From Cristatella mucedo (taxonomy: Eukaryota > Bryozoa > Phylactolaemata > Cristatellidae): a DNA stretch of 64,000 bases. Below are positions 21,765-64,000 of this stretch, one piece after another. The position numbers and the translations under genes are program-made. The stretch lies in assembly GCA_009760855.2 (NCBI GenBank), contig WPIO01000113.1:1147001-1211000 (forward strand), read 5' to 3'. Each line of letters starts with the position of its first letter. Within the stretch, counting starts at the first letter, position 1. The notes below the pieces were generated by a model that was not told where the DNA came from, ran no database searches, and saw only the letters and a list, made by a program, of their open reading frames with translations.

Positions 21765-22015
21765 ATGCATCGGCTAACCATCAAGCAGTCCATCAACTTT
21801 GAGTCTCTGTCACATTAACCTATCTCACAGCTCGGCATCACCTCGCGGTCGCTCCAGCCTACACATATAGGAAACACCTCCTAACATGGCTTCCCATCGC
21901 ACCAGACGCTTCTCCTAATCAAATCGCTCAGCTTCGAATCTGAGCCACCTCGAATCCTGTATGCAAGCCAAGCCCTTCAGTTCTTTTGCTCCAAAAAGTT
22001 TTGGCTACATTGAGA
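21765..22015 (+). mobile_element. LINE-C coding fragment, degraded
   Basis: CATCAAGCAGTCCATCAACT TTGAGTC resembles the LINE-C block encoding LPVKQRIDFKVLSLTFR at 57657-57710. TTTGCTCCAAAAAGTTTTGG corresponds to the APKxWN block. Confidence 0.5.
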
Positions 22016-22134
22016 TGTTGGTGGTTTTAACGGGTCAATCGCATTTATCTCGTTGTCATTCCTCCGGCCCATTTATGGCTAAGAGCGATTTATGGGCCAG
22101 CAGAGATTATGAAACTGCCATTGGTTTATGGGCT

Positions 22135-22350
22135 GTTGTGATTTATGGCTTATATTTAAGCACCAGCGGCAAAGGCCCGAGGAGTTACGTCGAGGACGCT
22201 GGGCAGGGTAATCGCATACTGGCCAGCTGCGGCGTCCGTGTGAATAAACGTCGTCGAGCCGGTTTCGGTCTTTTGCCCTGTGCTAGGTACCTGCCGTTAG
22301 GGCGTATTTCAAACTACAAAAGTCAGGGACTTAACGCCGACTGACGTCAT
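22135..22350 (+). mobile_element. Possible solo LTR
   Basis: Begins TGTTGTGATTT. It has a TATA-like TTATATTTAAG at about 22151-22161, an AATAAA at 22243-22248, and ends near GACTGACGTCA. The layout is LTR-like, but no flanking target duplication, partner LTR or internal domain was identified. Confidence 0.25.
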
Positions 22351-22439
22351 CACACCCCCCCCCCGACCTGCCATTTCTATCACTCTTACATTTGGGCATC
22401 AATGCAATGTCTGATTGAAACGGCCCCGTAGGTGTGCCT

Positions 22440-23400
22440 CCTTTAGGTTTGCCTTGCAAATACTCGATCCCGGATATCAGCAAATTTTCTTAAATTAAAT
22501 GATGATAAAACTGAACTGCTTCTCATAGGCTACCCAAGTGTGATGACGGAGTAGAACACTTTGCTCGTCTGCTAGGTGATGCTGCTGTGCGACCGCGAAC
22601 ATATGCTCGGAATTAAGTTGGCGTCTTTCACTGCTGCCTACATTTTGAAAGTTTCGTAAGAAGACTGCCTCCGCATATAGCCATCACGTCCAATCCAAAT
22701 CTAAGAAAAGGGACTGTCAACCAAAGTGGCTAGCAAAAAAATTAGCTTGCTCCTTGGTCCTTCCTTGGCTAGGCTATTGCAATTCCATTTTGACTGAGGC
22801 ACAGGAAAAAAGGTATTAGACCACTGCAGCCGGTGATGAATATGGGTGCAAGGCTAGTTTTAAAATCCCCGAGGTTTGACCACGCGTCTCCTTTGCTGAA
22901 TGAACTTGGTTGGAAACCGGTCGATCAACAGATACAGAGTCAAGTTCTCATGCTGACCGACAAGGCTCGCCACGGCTTGACTCCTTCATACCTGAACTGC
23001 TTCACCAGTTTCAGCCTGATCATGCTCTCAGGTCTTGTACGAACAATACATTAATTGGCTTTCTATTTTTCGGCTTGAAGATCGTAGTCGATAAAAGCTT
23101 TTTGCTCTGAATGTCCTAGACTGGAAATCACTTCGGCAATTTCTTACGCAGTGACACCTTCTTTCCAGCTGCCGACCGTGAGACATCCTTTCCAGGCGCT
23201 ACTGCTGAGCTGCTACTTTCATGCAGCTCACTTCCTCGACTACCCTGCTGACTTAGCTAGGCTTCTAAGCTCTTTCTTTGTTGCTTGAGATAAAGACTGT
23301 TGGCAACGGCATGCGTACCGAAAGACACTTAGGCTTTGAGTGATTTTTTTTTATAGAAAACTCTACATCGTTCAGCCTAGTAGCCATGCAGCTAAGTAAG
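22440..23400 (+). mobile_element. LINE-D 3' fragment
   Basis: Starts in the RT C-terminus (AATGATGATAAAACTGAACT, shared with 34778-34797). It continues through the GAACTTGGTTGGAAACCGGT block and the tail to CTTAGGCTTTGAGTG. It has many frameshifts. Confidence 0.75.
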
Positions 23401-24274
23401 CCAGAGGGCAAGCAGCGTTCCTAGACTGAAGGAGATCAACCAAACGATAAGGTCAGAAATTGCAGGCTTGAATGCAGACATTGAGCTAGAGCGAGGAACG
23501 GAAGTTGGAGCGTCCAGAGAGGACGGTGCCGTGGGAATGAACTCTTACCTGTCTATCTCGCTGACGAAGAAGAAGCTGGAAAAATACTACTAAAAGTATC
23601 TACTCGACGATAGCCACGGCAACGTTACTGACCCGAGATCAGTTAAGGAGATTGCTGTTGGTCAACAAAGGAATATTTTTGATTGCACACTTAACATTCA
23701 CATTTCTGCTTTAATGTCAGCATTCTCATACAGAGGGCCAGAGCGATGATGGGTCGGTATGAAATGCATTAGCCCTCGTATGCCAGTCACTAGACAGTCA
23801 ATCCTGATCTTGTATGCATTTTTGTTCAAGATTGGGCTTAGTCATTCTAGCTACTTTTAAGGTCTGTAGTAAAATTCAGGTCATCAAGACAACGGCATAC
23901 ACTTTGATTAGTCGTAGGCAAAATCTCATCCAGAACAGCGATAAGCCAGGCACATTCCATAAGTAAGGGTAAGTAAGATAGATGATTGACCAGAAGGGGT
24001 GAGGACAAAATTTTTAGCGAACAGCTTCATCAAGATTCTTGAGGTTCTGCCATTTAGAGACGATTTTTGGTACCAAGGGTGCCTACAGCATAGGGAATGT
24101 GATGCAGTGGCTGGGCTAGGGGGCAGGTGGCATTCATTGTCCTCCTAGCGGAAGCAATCTGGACCGAAACCTATCATATGATTGCAAGCAAATTATGATC
24201 GCACTCTACTTTTACTCGACGAGCAACCGCCAAAGAGGTGTTGAATACATGCCATGATTGCGCCCTAGTTGATT
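23401..24274. other. No gene recognised
   Basis: Intergenic sequence between LINE-D and SINE-A copies; nothing further identified. Confidence 0.5.
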
Positions 24275-24435
24275 TAACAGCCTCCTCTGTATAGCGACAG
24301 AAGAGCCCTTACGGCTATCACCACTGCTTGCAGCCGAAATATAGGATCGCCCGCTGCCTCAGGATTCGAACCCACGACCTCGGGACCGAGGTCGTGAAAA
24401 GCAACAGCCTTACCCAGTGTGCCACGACGGGTCTG
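24275..24435 (-). mobile_element. SINE-A, minus orientation
   Basis: AGCCCTTACGGCTATCACCA, GGATCGCCCGC and the reverse B-box GGATTCGAACCCACGACC. Confidence 0.85.
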
Positions 24436-24719
24436 TAATTGGTCATTACCTGTGGGTCTGGCCACTTACATGAAGACCTGGCGAGTCTTGCCCCCTGCAT
24501 AAAACCTGGCGAGTCTCCCTCCTCTGATGAAAACCCTGGCTCAGCGTCTGATGAGATGCATGTTCATGCATGTGATCAGATGTAGCAGAACTTAGTAATA
24601 GTTGAGCTAAGCATGCAGCAGACGATGCTGCTTTAAACTTCATCACGGTTGCTCAGATACCAACTCGGCTAGAACTTAGCTCGACCAGGAAACCGAGAAA
24701 TCGGGGCTCGATTAAAGAG

Positions 24720-24866
24720 ATTGATGAGCTGGTTTGGTCCAATGGTTAAGGTGCTCGCCCGACCAAGGTCTGATTGAGGTCGTGGGCTCGAGCCCCGAGG
24801 CATATGTGAAGTGCCTGGATAGAGATTAAGTTCTCTTTGGGCGCTATACAAATGAATTATATATGT
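24720..24866 (+). mobile_element. SINE-B
   Basis: GAGCTGGTTTGGTCCAATGG TTAAGGTGCTCGC, GTGGGCTCGAGCCCCGAGGC and GTTCTCTTTGGGCGCTATAC. Confidence 0.85.
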
Positions 24867-25205
24867 ATGTGAGGCACACTGAGCTGGAACTGTGAAGCCT
24901 CTGGATATTAACAAAAGACGAAGCTGATGACTCTTTGTCGGTGCCTGAGCGAGAGCCAGCATCTTCGAGTGTTGAATCAACCCCACCGCTTAGCATCGGC
25001 AGCTTAGATTCGCCTGAGTGGAGATGTTTCGGAGCTTGATGGGCGCGACGACCCGGGTTAGAAGACCTGGGGAGGAGCCATCTGGTTTGTGCAGTGCAAC
25101 TGCATGATGCAATGCATTCAAGGATCGCTGCTCGTCTTGCCGGGCAGCATGTTTGGCAACGGCTGTTGGCTAAAAGAGAGAGTAAAGCCGAGTGCAATGG
25201 AATAG

Positions 25206-25345
25206 CAAAAAGAAGGAGAAGGAGACTGAGTAGGAGGATACAGAATAGGAAGAGGAAGAATTAAAGGCTGACGAGATGGAGGCGGTGATGTAGCAGGCAG
25301 GGTAGGAAGAGGAGGAGGAGGAGGAGGAGGGAGAGAAGAAGGAAA
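25206..25345. repeat. Polypurine tract
   Basis: About 140 bases, dominated by A and G on the + strand, including (GGA)n at 25310-25330. Confidence 0.7.
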
Positions 25346-26195
25346 CAATGCGACTACTCGAGCAAGCTGACCCAAGGAGAACTCAGGAGCTGATATGCCA
25401 CTGGGCTGAACGTCCTGCCACTAACTATCAAGGTGACTATGGAAAACCAATCTGCACGTGTCGCTGATAGTCTAGCGGTCGAGAATGCCGGTCAGCAGCC
25501 AGGGTCGAATGAGAGCACAAAGGAACCGAGGAAAAAAAGGAGGCACCCTGTGCCTATCGCCGAGCTGCTGTTTCTGGCATATCATCTACTCGTGCACCTT
25601 CAAGTTGGAGGACACTGGTTTATTTTTTCATCTGTACACTTGCTTTACAGTGAACATAATCGGTAAGATTCGCACCCCAGTGCCGGCCAAGACGACCGCG
25701 ATGACCACCACGATGACTTGAGCAATGCATCTCTATTTGGTGTGTTAACCGTCGTTCGTATTTGCTATGGTCGATATGTATCTTGTGGATGTGCATTCAT
25801 CTGGTTCATTAGTCCATAGGTAATTTTTATTCCTGTTGATGAACACGTTCCGATATAATGATACAATGTGCAAATAATATGCAATATGCAAATTAAAATT
25901 CAAGCATAGGATATCTGCCAAACTTACCGTCAGTGAAGCGCCAGTACATGCGTGGCATGCACACTTAAAGACCGAAGCGGCTTATCCATTGATGTAGCTT
26001 TATGGAACGTGGACTGAACCGGGTCGGCCGAGCATGTGCACAGTAGATTCCTTGCCACGAGGCCAGATTCTGGGGCTGTGGCAGCCTTGGCTGAGCCTCT
26101 TCTCTTCTGGCAAGAGACTTGGCATTACATTCAATGGCTCAACAAAAACGACGGCTATGCCACGTACACTGGGCCACAGCCTACAACCACGGTCC

Positions 26196-26311
<116 letters not shown>

Positions 26312-27621
26312 TCTCGCTACTTTTCTCAGAAAACAAGCTTAATTATGGCGAAGCCATTAGCTGGATGGTTGTAGCTCCCTTCGCGATCCAGGTAGGGACT
26401 TTAAGACCACCAAATGATTGCCCATAGGCTACTGCAGAGCAATTTGTTGGCTCACACCCTCTGTATGCATGCTGCTGTGCATTGCTGAGGAGGCAAAAGG
26501 AGCTTCACCGAAGGCTCTCACATTCGACCGGCGGCAGACACCGTCGTCAGCAGCCGTGTGCAACTGGGGCTTTCGTAGCCGGGCAGTGACAATCCGGTTC
26601 CGATAGGTGGGCCTTCTCGTGTCCCCCCCCCCCCGAGGTCAATTGGTAGGCCTCCTCGTGCCCCCCCCCCGAGTTCAATAGACTACTCTACATTCCTTTC
26701 TACTTATTTTTTTCGCTACAGGATTTCTTTCGCCCAGCAGATATTGGGACTGCCTTCCACAATCTAAACCAGGTGATGCCGACTGTTCTTCAGATGTAAG
26801 CTGAAGCACTTTGTTGCTTCCTTTGCAGTGACTTTACAAAGGTTGCTGGGTTGACCTGTCTGCCAGTTCAGCCTGCGGTTGCCCTGTGGTCCAAGGAAGT
26901 TGTTGGCAGCCGATTGCACGCTTAAGTAGCCCAATACTGTAATTGCTCCATACCATATTCTCTACCAAAACATGCTTAGTCATCACGGCCATTAATGCAG
27001 AACATATATTCCACACTAGGTGCTAAAACAGGTCTCTTGTCCAGGTGGGGGGAGGGAGGCTGCAATCCACTACTTGAGGCCAGCGGGTCGCAGGTCGCAC
27101 AAGTGAGTGAATCGTTGCAATTCCTCGGCTGGCAAGAGACCTGTCTGGGCAGCTGGGAGAGTGTAGAAGCAGCTTCTGCTGAATGCATCACTGGTCATCA
27201 TAGGGCTGATTGCAGTGCTCGTGGAGGCTGGCTGGGCCAGGCAGGCAGCCTAAATCGTTGCTCGGCTGTGGCGGCTTTCAGAGCTGGGATGACCCGACAT
27301 GATGGCACCGGCGTTGGGAGCAGAGGCAGCGATGAGCAGAGCTGCAGAGGGACCGCTTTCACCCCACAGCTGGCAGCAGTGAATGGGCATGCGGCTATTA
27401 GTCGGCCTTTTGTGATAGAATGCCCATTAGCACAGCTTTAATCATAATCGGAACCCTACTTTTATTGTCATTTCCCCCTCTAGCTGAGGTACATTGTTGA
27501 CCTCACCAGTTCAGAATGTGGTGTACCACTGCTGACTTCCTCATGGGTCCAGAGCCACTAGACCATGGCAGTAGCAGTTGCCTCATAGCAGCTGATGCAG
27601 CAGCCGGGCCGGGGAAGGCAG

Positions 27622-28142
27622 TAGCAAAGTAGCAAAGCAGCAAAGCAGCAAAGCAGCAAAGCAGCCAAGCAGCCAAGCAGCCAAGCAGCCAAGCAGCCAA
27701 GCAGCCAAGCAGCCAAGCAGCCAAGCAGCCAAGCAGCCAAGCAGCAGCCAGCAGCCAAGCAGCCAAGCAGCCAAGCAGCCAAGCAGCCAAGCAGCAGCCA
27801 AGCAGCCAAGCAGCCAAGCAGCCAAGCAGCCAAGCAGCCAAGCAGCCAAGCAGCCAAGCAGCCAAGCAGCCAAGCAGCCAAGCAGCCAAGCAGCCAAGCA
27901 GCCAAGCAGCCAAGCAGCAAAGCAGCAAAGCAGCAAAGCAGCAAAGCAGCAAAGCAGCAAAGCTGCCAAGCTGCCGAGCAGCCGAGCTGCCGAGCAGCCA
28001 AGCTGCCGAGCAGCCGAGCAGCCGAGCAGCAGAGCAGCAGAGCAGCAGAGCAGCAGAGCAGTAGAGCAGCAGAGCAGCAGAGCAGCAGAGCAGCACAGCA
28101 GCAGAGCAGCAAAGCAGCAAAACAGCAGAGCAGCAGCAGCTG
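27622..28142. repeat. Satellite of an 8-bp unit (GCAGCCAA and variants)
   Basis: The core at about 27664-27918 is mostly GCAGCCAA. The flanks are GCAGCAAA and, to the right, GCAGCCGA/GCAGCAGA. Because 8 is not a multiple of 3, every - strand frame cycles through the same octapeptide (LLGCLAAW-like) without stops, giving 190-250 residue spurious ORFs. Confidence 0.95.
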
Positions 28143-28684
28143 CAGCAGCAGCTGCCACATGTGTTGTTGCTTCGGTTGATGGCCAAGTAAGGGTCTGTGG
28201 GAACAGAAAGGTTCTGCCGACTTGATGTGGGCAATCCGGAGATGAGCCCTGGCCTCATCAGGAACTCTTTGCTGCTGAGTTAATCAGGTTTAAGGAGCAG
28301 AATTCAAATTAAGCATGCCCGATTTAGGCCCAGTTGGATCAGGGCAACCTCAGGCTGAGCAGCAGCTGTCTGAGCTGGTTGCCTGGGCTGACAAGTGTCT
28401 CCAAGTGCAAGCCAGCTCCCCCTTCCGGTGGAGGCCAGTATAGAGGGCTCAGCGTAACTCAGAGCACTCAAGTGGCAAGTTACACAGCACGCATGCAGCA
28501 ACAGCTCCACTCACTCACTCCAATACCAAGCCCTCCTCAGGGTATTAGCCCACGGGTACGGAGGAGGGGAGGAAGGGGAGGTGGGGGCTTGCACACTTGA
28601 AGAGCCAGATCAAGGGATCAGAGCCAGGGCTACTGGAGTACTACAGTGGGCACTCCTTTTTCCTTCAATGCTCACTGCAATCTG

Positions 28685-28756
28685 TGTTGACTGGCATTAC
28701 GGCTCTGCTGTTGCTATACAAACGAGGCTGCTATATCAGCATCTAACCTTTATGTT
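28685..28756 (+). mobile_element. SINE-A 3' fragment
   Basis: CGGCTCTGCTGTTGCTATAC AAACGAGGCTG resembles the SINE-A end. Confidence 0.4.
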
Positions 28757-29359
28757 GCTGAAGTAGAACTCGTCCGTTGCCCACCGAAGCTCAAAAGTTC
28801 ATCTAGGTGCTGTAAAGACATATAAGGCAAGCACTATGCCTGCTGCCCATCCAACGTGATTGCATGGTTAGGGTGCCACAGCCGGTGCTTGCGGTACTGC
28901 TTCTGTGTGCACGGGCACAGCAAAACTACCACTGAGCTGTGAGCAAGGTACTCGTCATACCGTACCGCAGCACAACTTCGACACAGCACCGTGAATCGTT
29001 ACGATGCGCCATTTCTATGCCTCTCCAGCTTCACGCGATTGGCATAGCCAGTGCCTGCCTGCATCTAGGGAGCCTGCAAACGGTCGAGGCAATTGGCCCG
29101 ATAAATGATTGGTAGAAGCAGCCAGGCTGCCTAGCATGAGGAGGTGAGACATATTCTGAAGTCAAGCCACTGCAACCCTGGAATCAATGACCGCTGCATC
29201 GATCGATGACCTTGACTCTTGCTTCTACTGGTGAAACGATTCAACTCACGACGTCTAGTGGCTTTTAGAAGCAGCCGAGATGAGCTGAGCTAGCTTTGCT
29301 TGGTCTGGACACAGGCGCACAGGTGGGTGAGTGCGATTTCCAACTGGCTCCAGCAAACC

Positions 29360-29645
29360 GTCGGCAGCCGCAGCTGCTCAAGCTGTGGCAAACTTGTAGG
29401 CAGGCATCTAGGCAGAAATCACGCTGTCCTGAGCTGCTTCTTCCATGCTATCCACTTACTGAACTGCCATGCTATGCTGACTCAGCTGTGCTCCTCAATT
29501 TCTCTTTCTTGCGTGTGATGAAGTCTGTTGATTACGGCAAGCATACCGAAATCGGCTTAGGGTTGAGTGCAATATCCGAAAGCTATCCTTCGTAACTCCA
29601 GCTTAGTCTCCGTGTCTTTGTGCAGCTACTGAGGGAGATGCATTA
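29360..29645 (+). mobile_element. LINE-D 3' end, diverged
   Basis: Shares CCATGCTATCCACTTACTGA, GAAGTCTGTTG, CCGAAA...GCTTAGG and ends CTACTGAGGGAGATGCATTA. Confidence 0.6.
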
Positions 29646-30754
29646 CACATTAAGTTGCAAATTCTTGGCGAGAATCCCCTCAGATCCTGGCCGACTGCGG
29701 TGGCCATACCAGAAGAGAGTGGGAAATGCGGGACCAGAGCAGCCAGGTAGCATTTTGGCGAAGCGGACCAGAAGTAAAGCAGCCAGAGCCGGCTCTGAGC
29801 TCAGGCCGAGAGCTGCGAGATTTCGCAAGTGACTCGAACCGATAAGTGAGCACTCATCTGTGGGCGAATTACGGATGGGATGCCACCTGCCAGCGTCACC
29901 TGCAGTGCTCGACATGTCAGCTTCACCGACCGTATTTGCATTTGCACCAGGTGCACAAGGTAATTTATTGCCAAGCCATTCTGCCGAAGAGCTTTAGGGC
30001 CAACAGTCCCTAAACCAGTGGTCCTCGAGCGAAGCTCACTTGGTGTGATTCTCACCTAGGCGATCGCAGGTCTCACACTTCAGGGCGGCGGCACGATATT
30101 TCTTCCCCCTTTTTTGCTACTGCTACAATATTCCTCTGAGCTGTAGAACGTATGAAAATTGCCGAAAAGTTAATGCACTTGAATTTAAAATTTCTTTAGG
30201 GCACCTGGCAATAAAAAGCTCCTTCAGTCATGTGCCTTATGCCACTTGGTTCTCAGCTTCCGGTCGTCTAGCTGCTCCTTGCATTAAATTTAAATCTTTA
30301 GTCGAGCCTCCAGCTCCAAAAGTCTGATCTATCTCTTGGCACCTATTATCACCTGCAATAGCCATGCACAATTTCAGTCTCAGCTAAGGAAGATAGACGC
30401 ACGTGCTTTGCTCAATGACCTTGTACTTTTTGTTCCGAGTTGCTTTCCATGTTTACCTTTGTATGACTAAGTGCATATTATGTAACCGCCAGCACTGAGC
30501 TGCTCCTTACGTACTTTTGCATGCTGGTCAGAGCATGATGCTTCCTCTCGCGTTCTCAGCTACACTTGATGGAGAGCATGTTATCAACTCTTGCTTATTG
30601 CTTCACTGGCACACATCGGATAACGCTCTAGTTTTCTACCAAGCATTGTTTGATGAACAATTAATTTTTCCCGGCTACGGGGTTGGTCTACTAAACAGTT
30701 CAGTAGCTAATATGCAAGGTAGTACAATCTATTCTGTCTGTAAAACTACAAAGC

Positions 30755-30840
30755 CAGAAGGACTAAGTGGAAATGTTAAGTACGACAGTTTTCTATAGCT
30801 CACTCAAAGTCTAAGCAGCTTTCGGTGAGCATTCACACAT
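30755..30840 (-). repeat. Possible LINE-D tail remnant
   Basis: GCTCACTCAAAGTCTAAGCAGCTTTCGGTGAGCAT resembles the reverse complement of the LINE-D tail. A similar weak match lies at 20560-20650. Short and diverged. Confidence 0.3.
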
Positions 30841-31019
30841 ATGTGAGTGCGATTAACCACACTGCTTATTACAATATTCTTGATAATCCAAGCACCGGCA
30901 GGGTGCCTGCTGAGAGGCGATAGTTCAATCTTCTGCTGATCATTCCAAGGTTAGCCGGAAGAGGCCTCCATTCACTGGCCTAGAGTGGTGGTGGTGGGGT
31001 AAGGCGTGATGAGCGCGGT

Positions 31020-31197
31020 GAGCCGTGATGGCACACTAGGAAAGGCGGTTGCTTTCACGACCTCGGGACCGAGGTCGCGGGTTCGATTCTTGCGGTGGGC
31101 GATCCTTTATCGTCACTGCAAGCGGTGGTGATAGCCGTAAAGGCTCTTCTGTCGCTATACAAAAAGATGCTGTTTAATCAGCTAGGATTTTTTTTTA
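31020..31197 (+). mobile_element. SINE-A, well preserved
   Basis: CTTTCACGACCTCGGGACCG AGGTCGCGGGTTCGATTC, GGTGGGCGATCCTTTATCG, AGCCGTAAAGGCTCTTCTGT and CGCTATACAAA, then AATCAGCTAGGATTTTTTTT. Confidence 0.85.
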
Positions 31198-31239
31198 AGG
31201 CGGGCTCTTCAACAGACTTGAGCACCAGCGAGCCAACGG

Positions 31240-31924
31240 TAGAGCGTTGATACTTTTATTTAGTAAATACGGTATAAAAGTGGATGGAAAGTTTTTGCCG
31301 AAAGTGGGCCTTTCGGGCCGACATCGAGTGAAGCTCCTAAAGCGCAGCACAGGACAGACGGATGGACGGCATGCAAGCAGCTTCAGGGGCGGCGGAGCTC
31401 ACGTACCCACGGGCAAACAGGAGTAAGTGACGACTCCCGGCAGCAGCTGTGACGGTTCGGACACAGAACCCAGGAAACGATAGGCTTCTTCGAGCCAAAT
31501 GCGGTTTGCACAAAAACAGAAGATTCTCGATCGATACTTCTCCAAAACACCCTCGGTTATGAAGGAAAAATAGTCCACGTGGAGTTGAGACTCGGCGACT
31601 TGCAGCTTATCGGGACGGACAGGATTTCTTCTCTGCGGAGAGAGAGCGGTCTGGCCCGCGAACCTCGAACCTCGCCAAACATCGGCTGTCCAACAAGAAG
31701 GAAAAGGCACAGGCTACGCCACGTCCGGCCGTCGCACGAAGCCGGCTCCTCGGCACGCAAGCAGACGGTGGCGGCGGAGGTACCCTCTGTCGAGAGAGCA
31801 TCCCTGTCGCCCCGGTCAAACTGTGCCGCACCGGCGGCGGCAGATGGCACGACAGTCGCCCGTCCACGAGCCACCGAATCCAGGAGGGGACACTCCAGGG
31901 GGGGGGGGTGTGGGCTGCACGTGT
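31240..31924 (-). other. Probable DNAH5/8 3'UTR
   Basis: Sequence between the TAG and the first plausible poly(A) site. No second coding signal is seen. A SINE-A copy on the opposite strand begins just beyond it. Confidence 0.5.
31255..31260 (-). promoter_or_regulatory. Candidate AATAAA polyadenylation signal for DNAH5/8
   Basis: TTTATT on the + strand is AATAAA on the gene strand, about 665 bases after the stop codon. No closer canonical hexamer was noticed. Confidence 0.45.
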
Positions 31925-63917
<31,993 letters not shown>

Positions 63918-64000
63918 CTGGTGTAGAAACAGTCGGCATGCTTAACCCGAAAAATTGACTGAAGGACTTACACCGAAGAAAAGGAAAGGTGGGTGGCTCA

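Larger units (their letters stand above)
28143..31019. other. Intergenic, no gene supported
   Basis: Contains SINE-A and LINE-D remnants listed separately; no coding exon signal on either strand. Confidence 0.5.

Noticed and set aside
25433-25666. 77-residue plus ORF with a basic patch and a GTAAGA-like donor
   Set aside because: No homology recognised, no matching acceptor exon; too weak.
27503-28258. Three long minus-strand ORFs (190-251 residues) rich in Leu, Ala, Cys, Trp
   Set aside because: They are translations of the 8-bp satellite in three frames, not conserved protein.
63918-64000. Further dynein exon at the right edge
   Set aside because: No frame here encodes the residues expected before VSNLF; the preceding exon is presumably outside the window.

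Overview
The window is metazoan nuclear DNA. It has spliced genes with GT-AG and some GC-AG introns, many microsatellites, tRNA-derived SINEs and 5'-truncated non-LTR retrotransposons. Nothing bacterial or organellar was seen. The TE tails (hairpin plus ATT-rich end) and the axonemal dynein suggest an invertebrate with motile cilia, perhaps a spiralian such as a free-living flatworm. The species cannot be fixed from this sequence, and the lineage is only a guess.

Two protein-coding genes can be supported. (1) On the + strand, 15871-18531 is a two-exon SPSB-type gene (SPRY domain plus SOCS box), an adaptor of Elongin B/C-Cullin-5 ubiquitin ligases; it has an unusually long His/Gln/Ala-rich N-terminus. 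(2) On the - strand, 31925-63917 holds the last 24 coding exons of an outer-arm axonemal dynein heavy chain of the DNAH5/DNAH8 group. Those exons sum to 4773 nt (1590 residues plus stop) and run in frame from AAA4 through the stalk, microtubule-binding domain, AAA5 and AAA6 to the C-terminus. The 5' two thirds of the gene lie beyond the right edge. Three of its 23 introns in the window use GC donors.

Layout: 1-15.6 kb has no recognised gene. It holds SINE copies, a LINE 3' fragment, microsatellites and two GC/CpG-rich blocks (5.27-5.80 and 7.9-9.4 kb) that could be promoter or 5'UTR territory. 15.7-18.5 kb is the SPSB gene. 18.5-31.2 kb is intergenic, with nested LINE/SINE debris, a possible solo LTR and a 0.5-kb satellite of an 8-bp unit. 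31.2-64 kb is the dynein gene, whose introns carry a 2-kb LINE with a reverse transcriptase, several LINE 3' ends, SINEs and long (CT)n/(CA)n tracts.

Repeats fall into four families named here for convenience. SINE-A has a tRNA-like head and ends near GTCGCTATACAAA. SINE-B has a different tRNA-like head and a GCGC hairpin tail. LINE-C has the same GCGC hairpin tail as SINE-B and ends in ATT repeats. LINE-D has an RT ORF, a GCGCTATACAAAA-containing tail and an ACATTAC-like end. The shared 3' ends suggest two SINE/LINE partnerships. Apart from the elevated GC-AG intron use and these repeat architectures, I found no convincing undescribed gene system.
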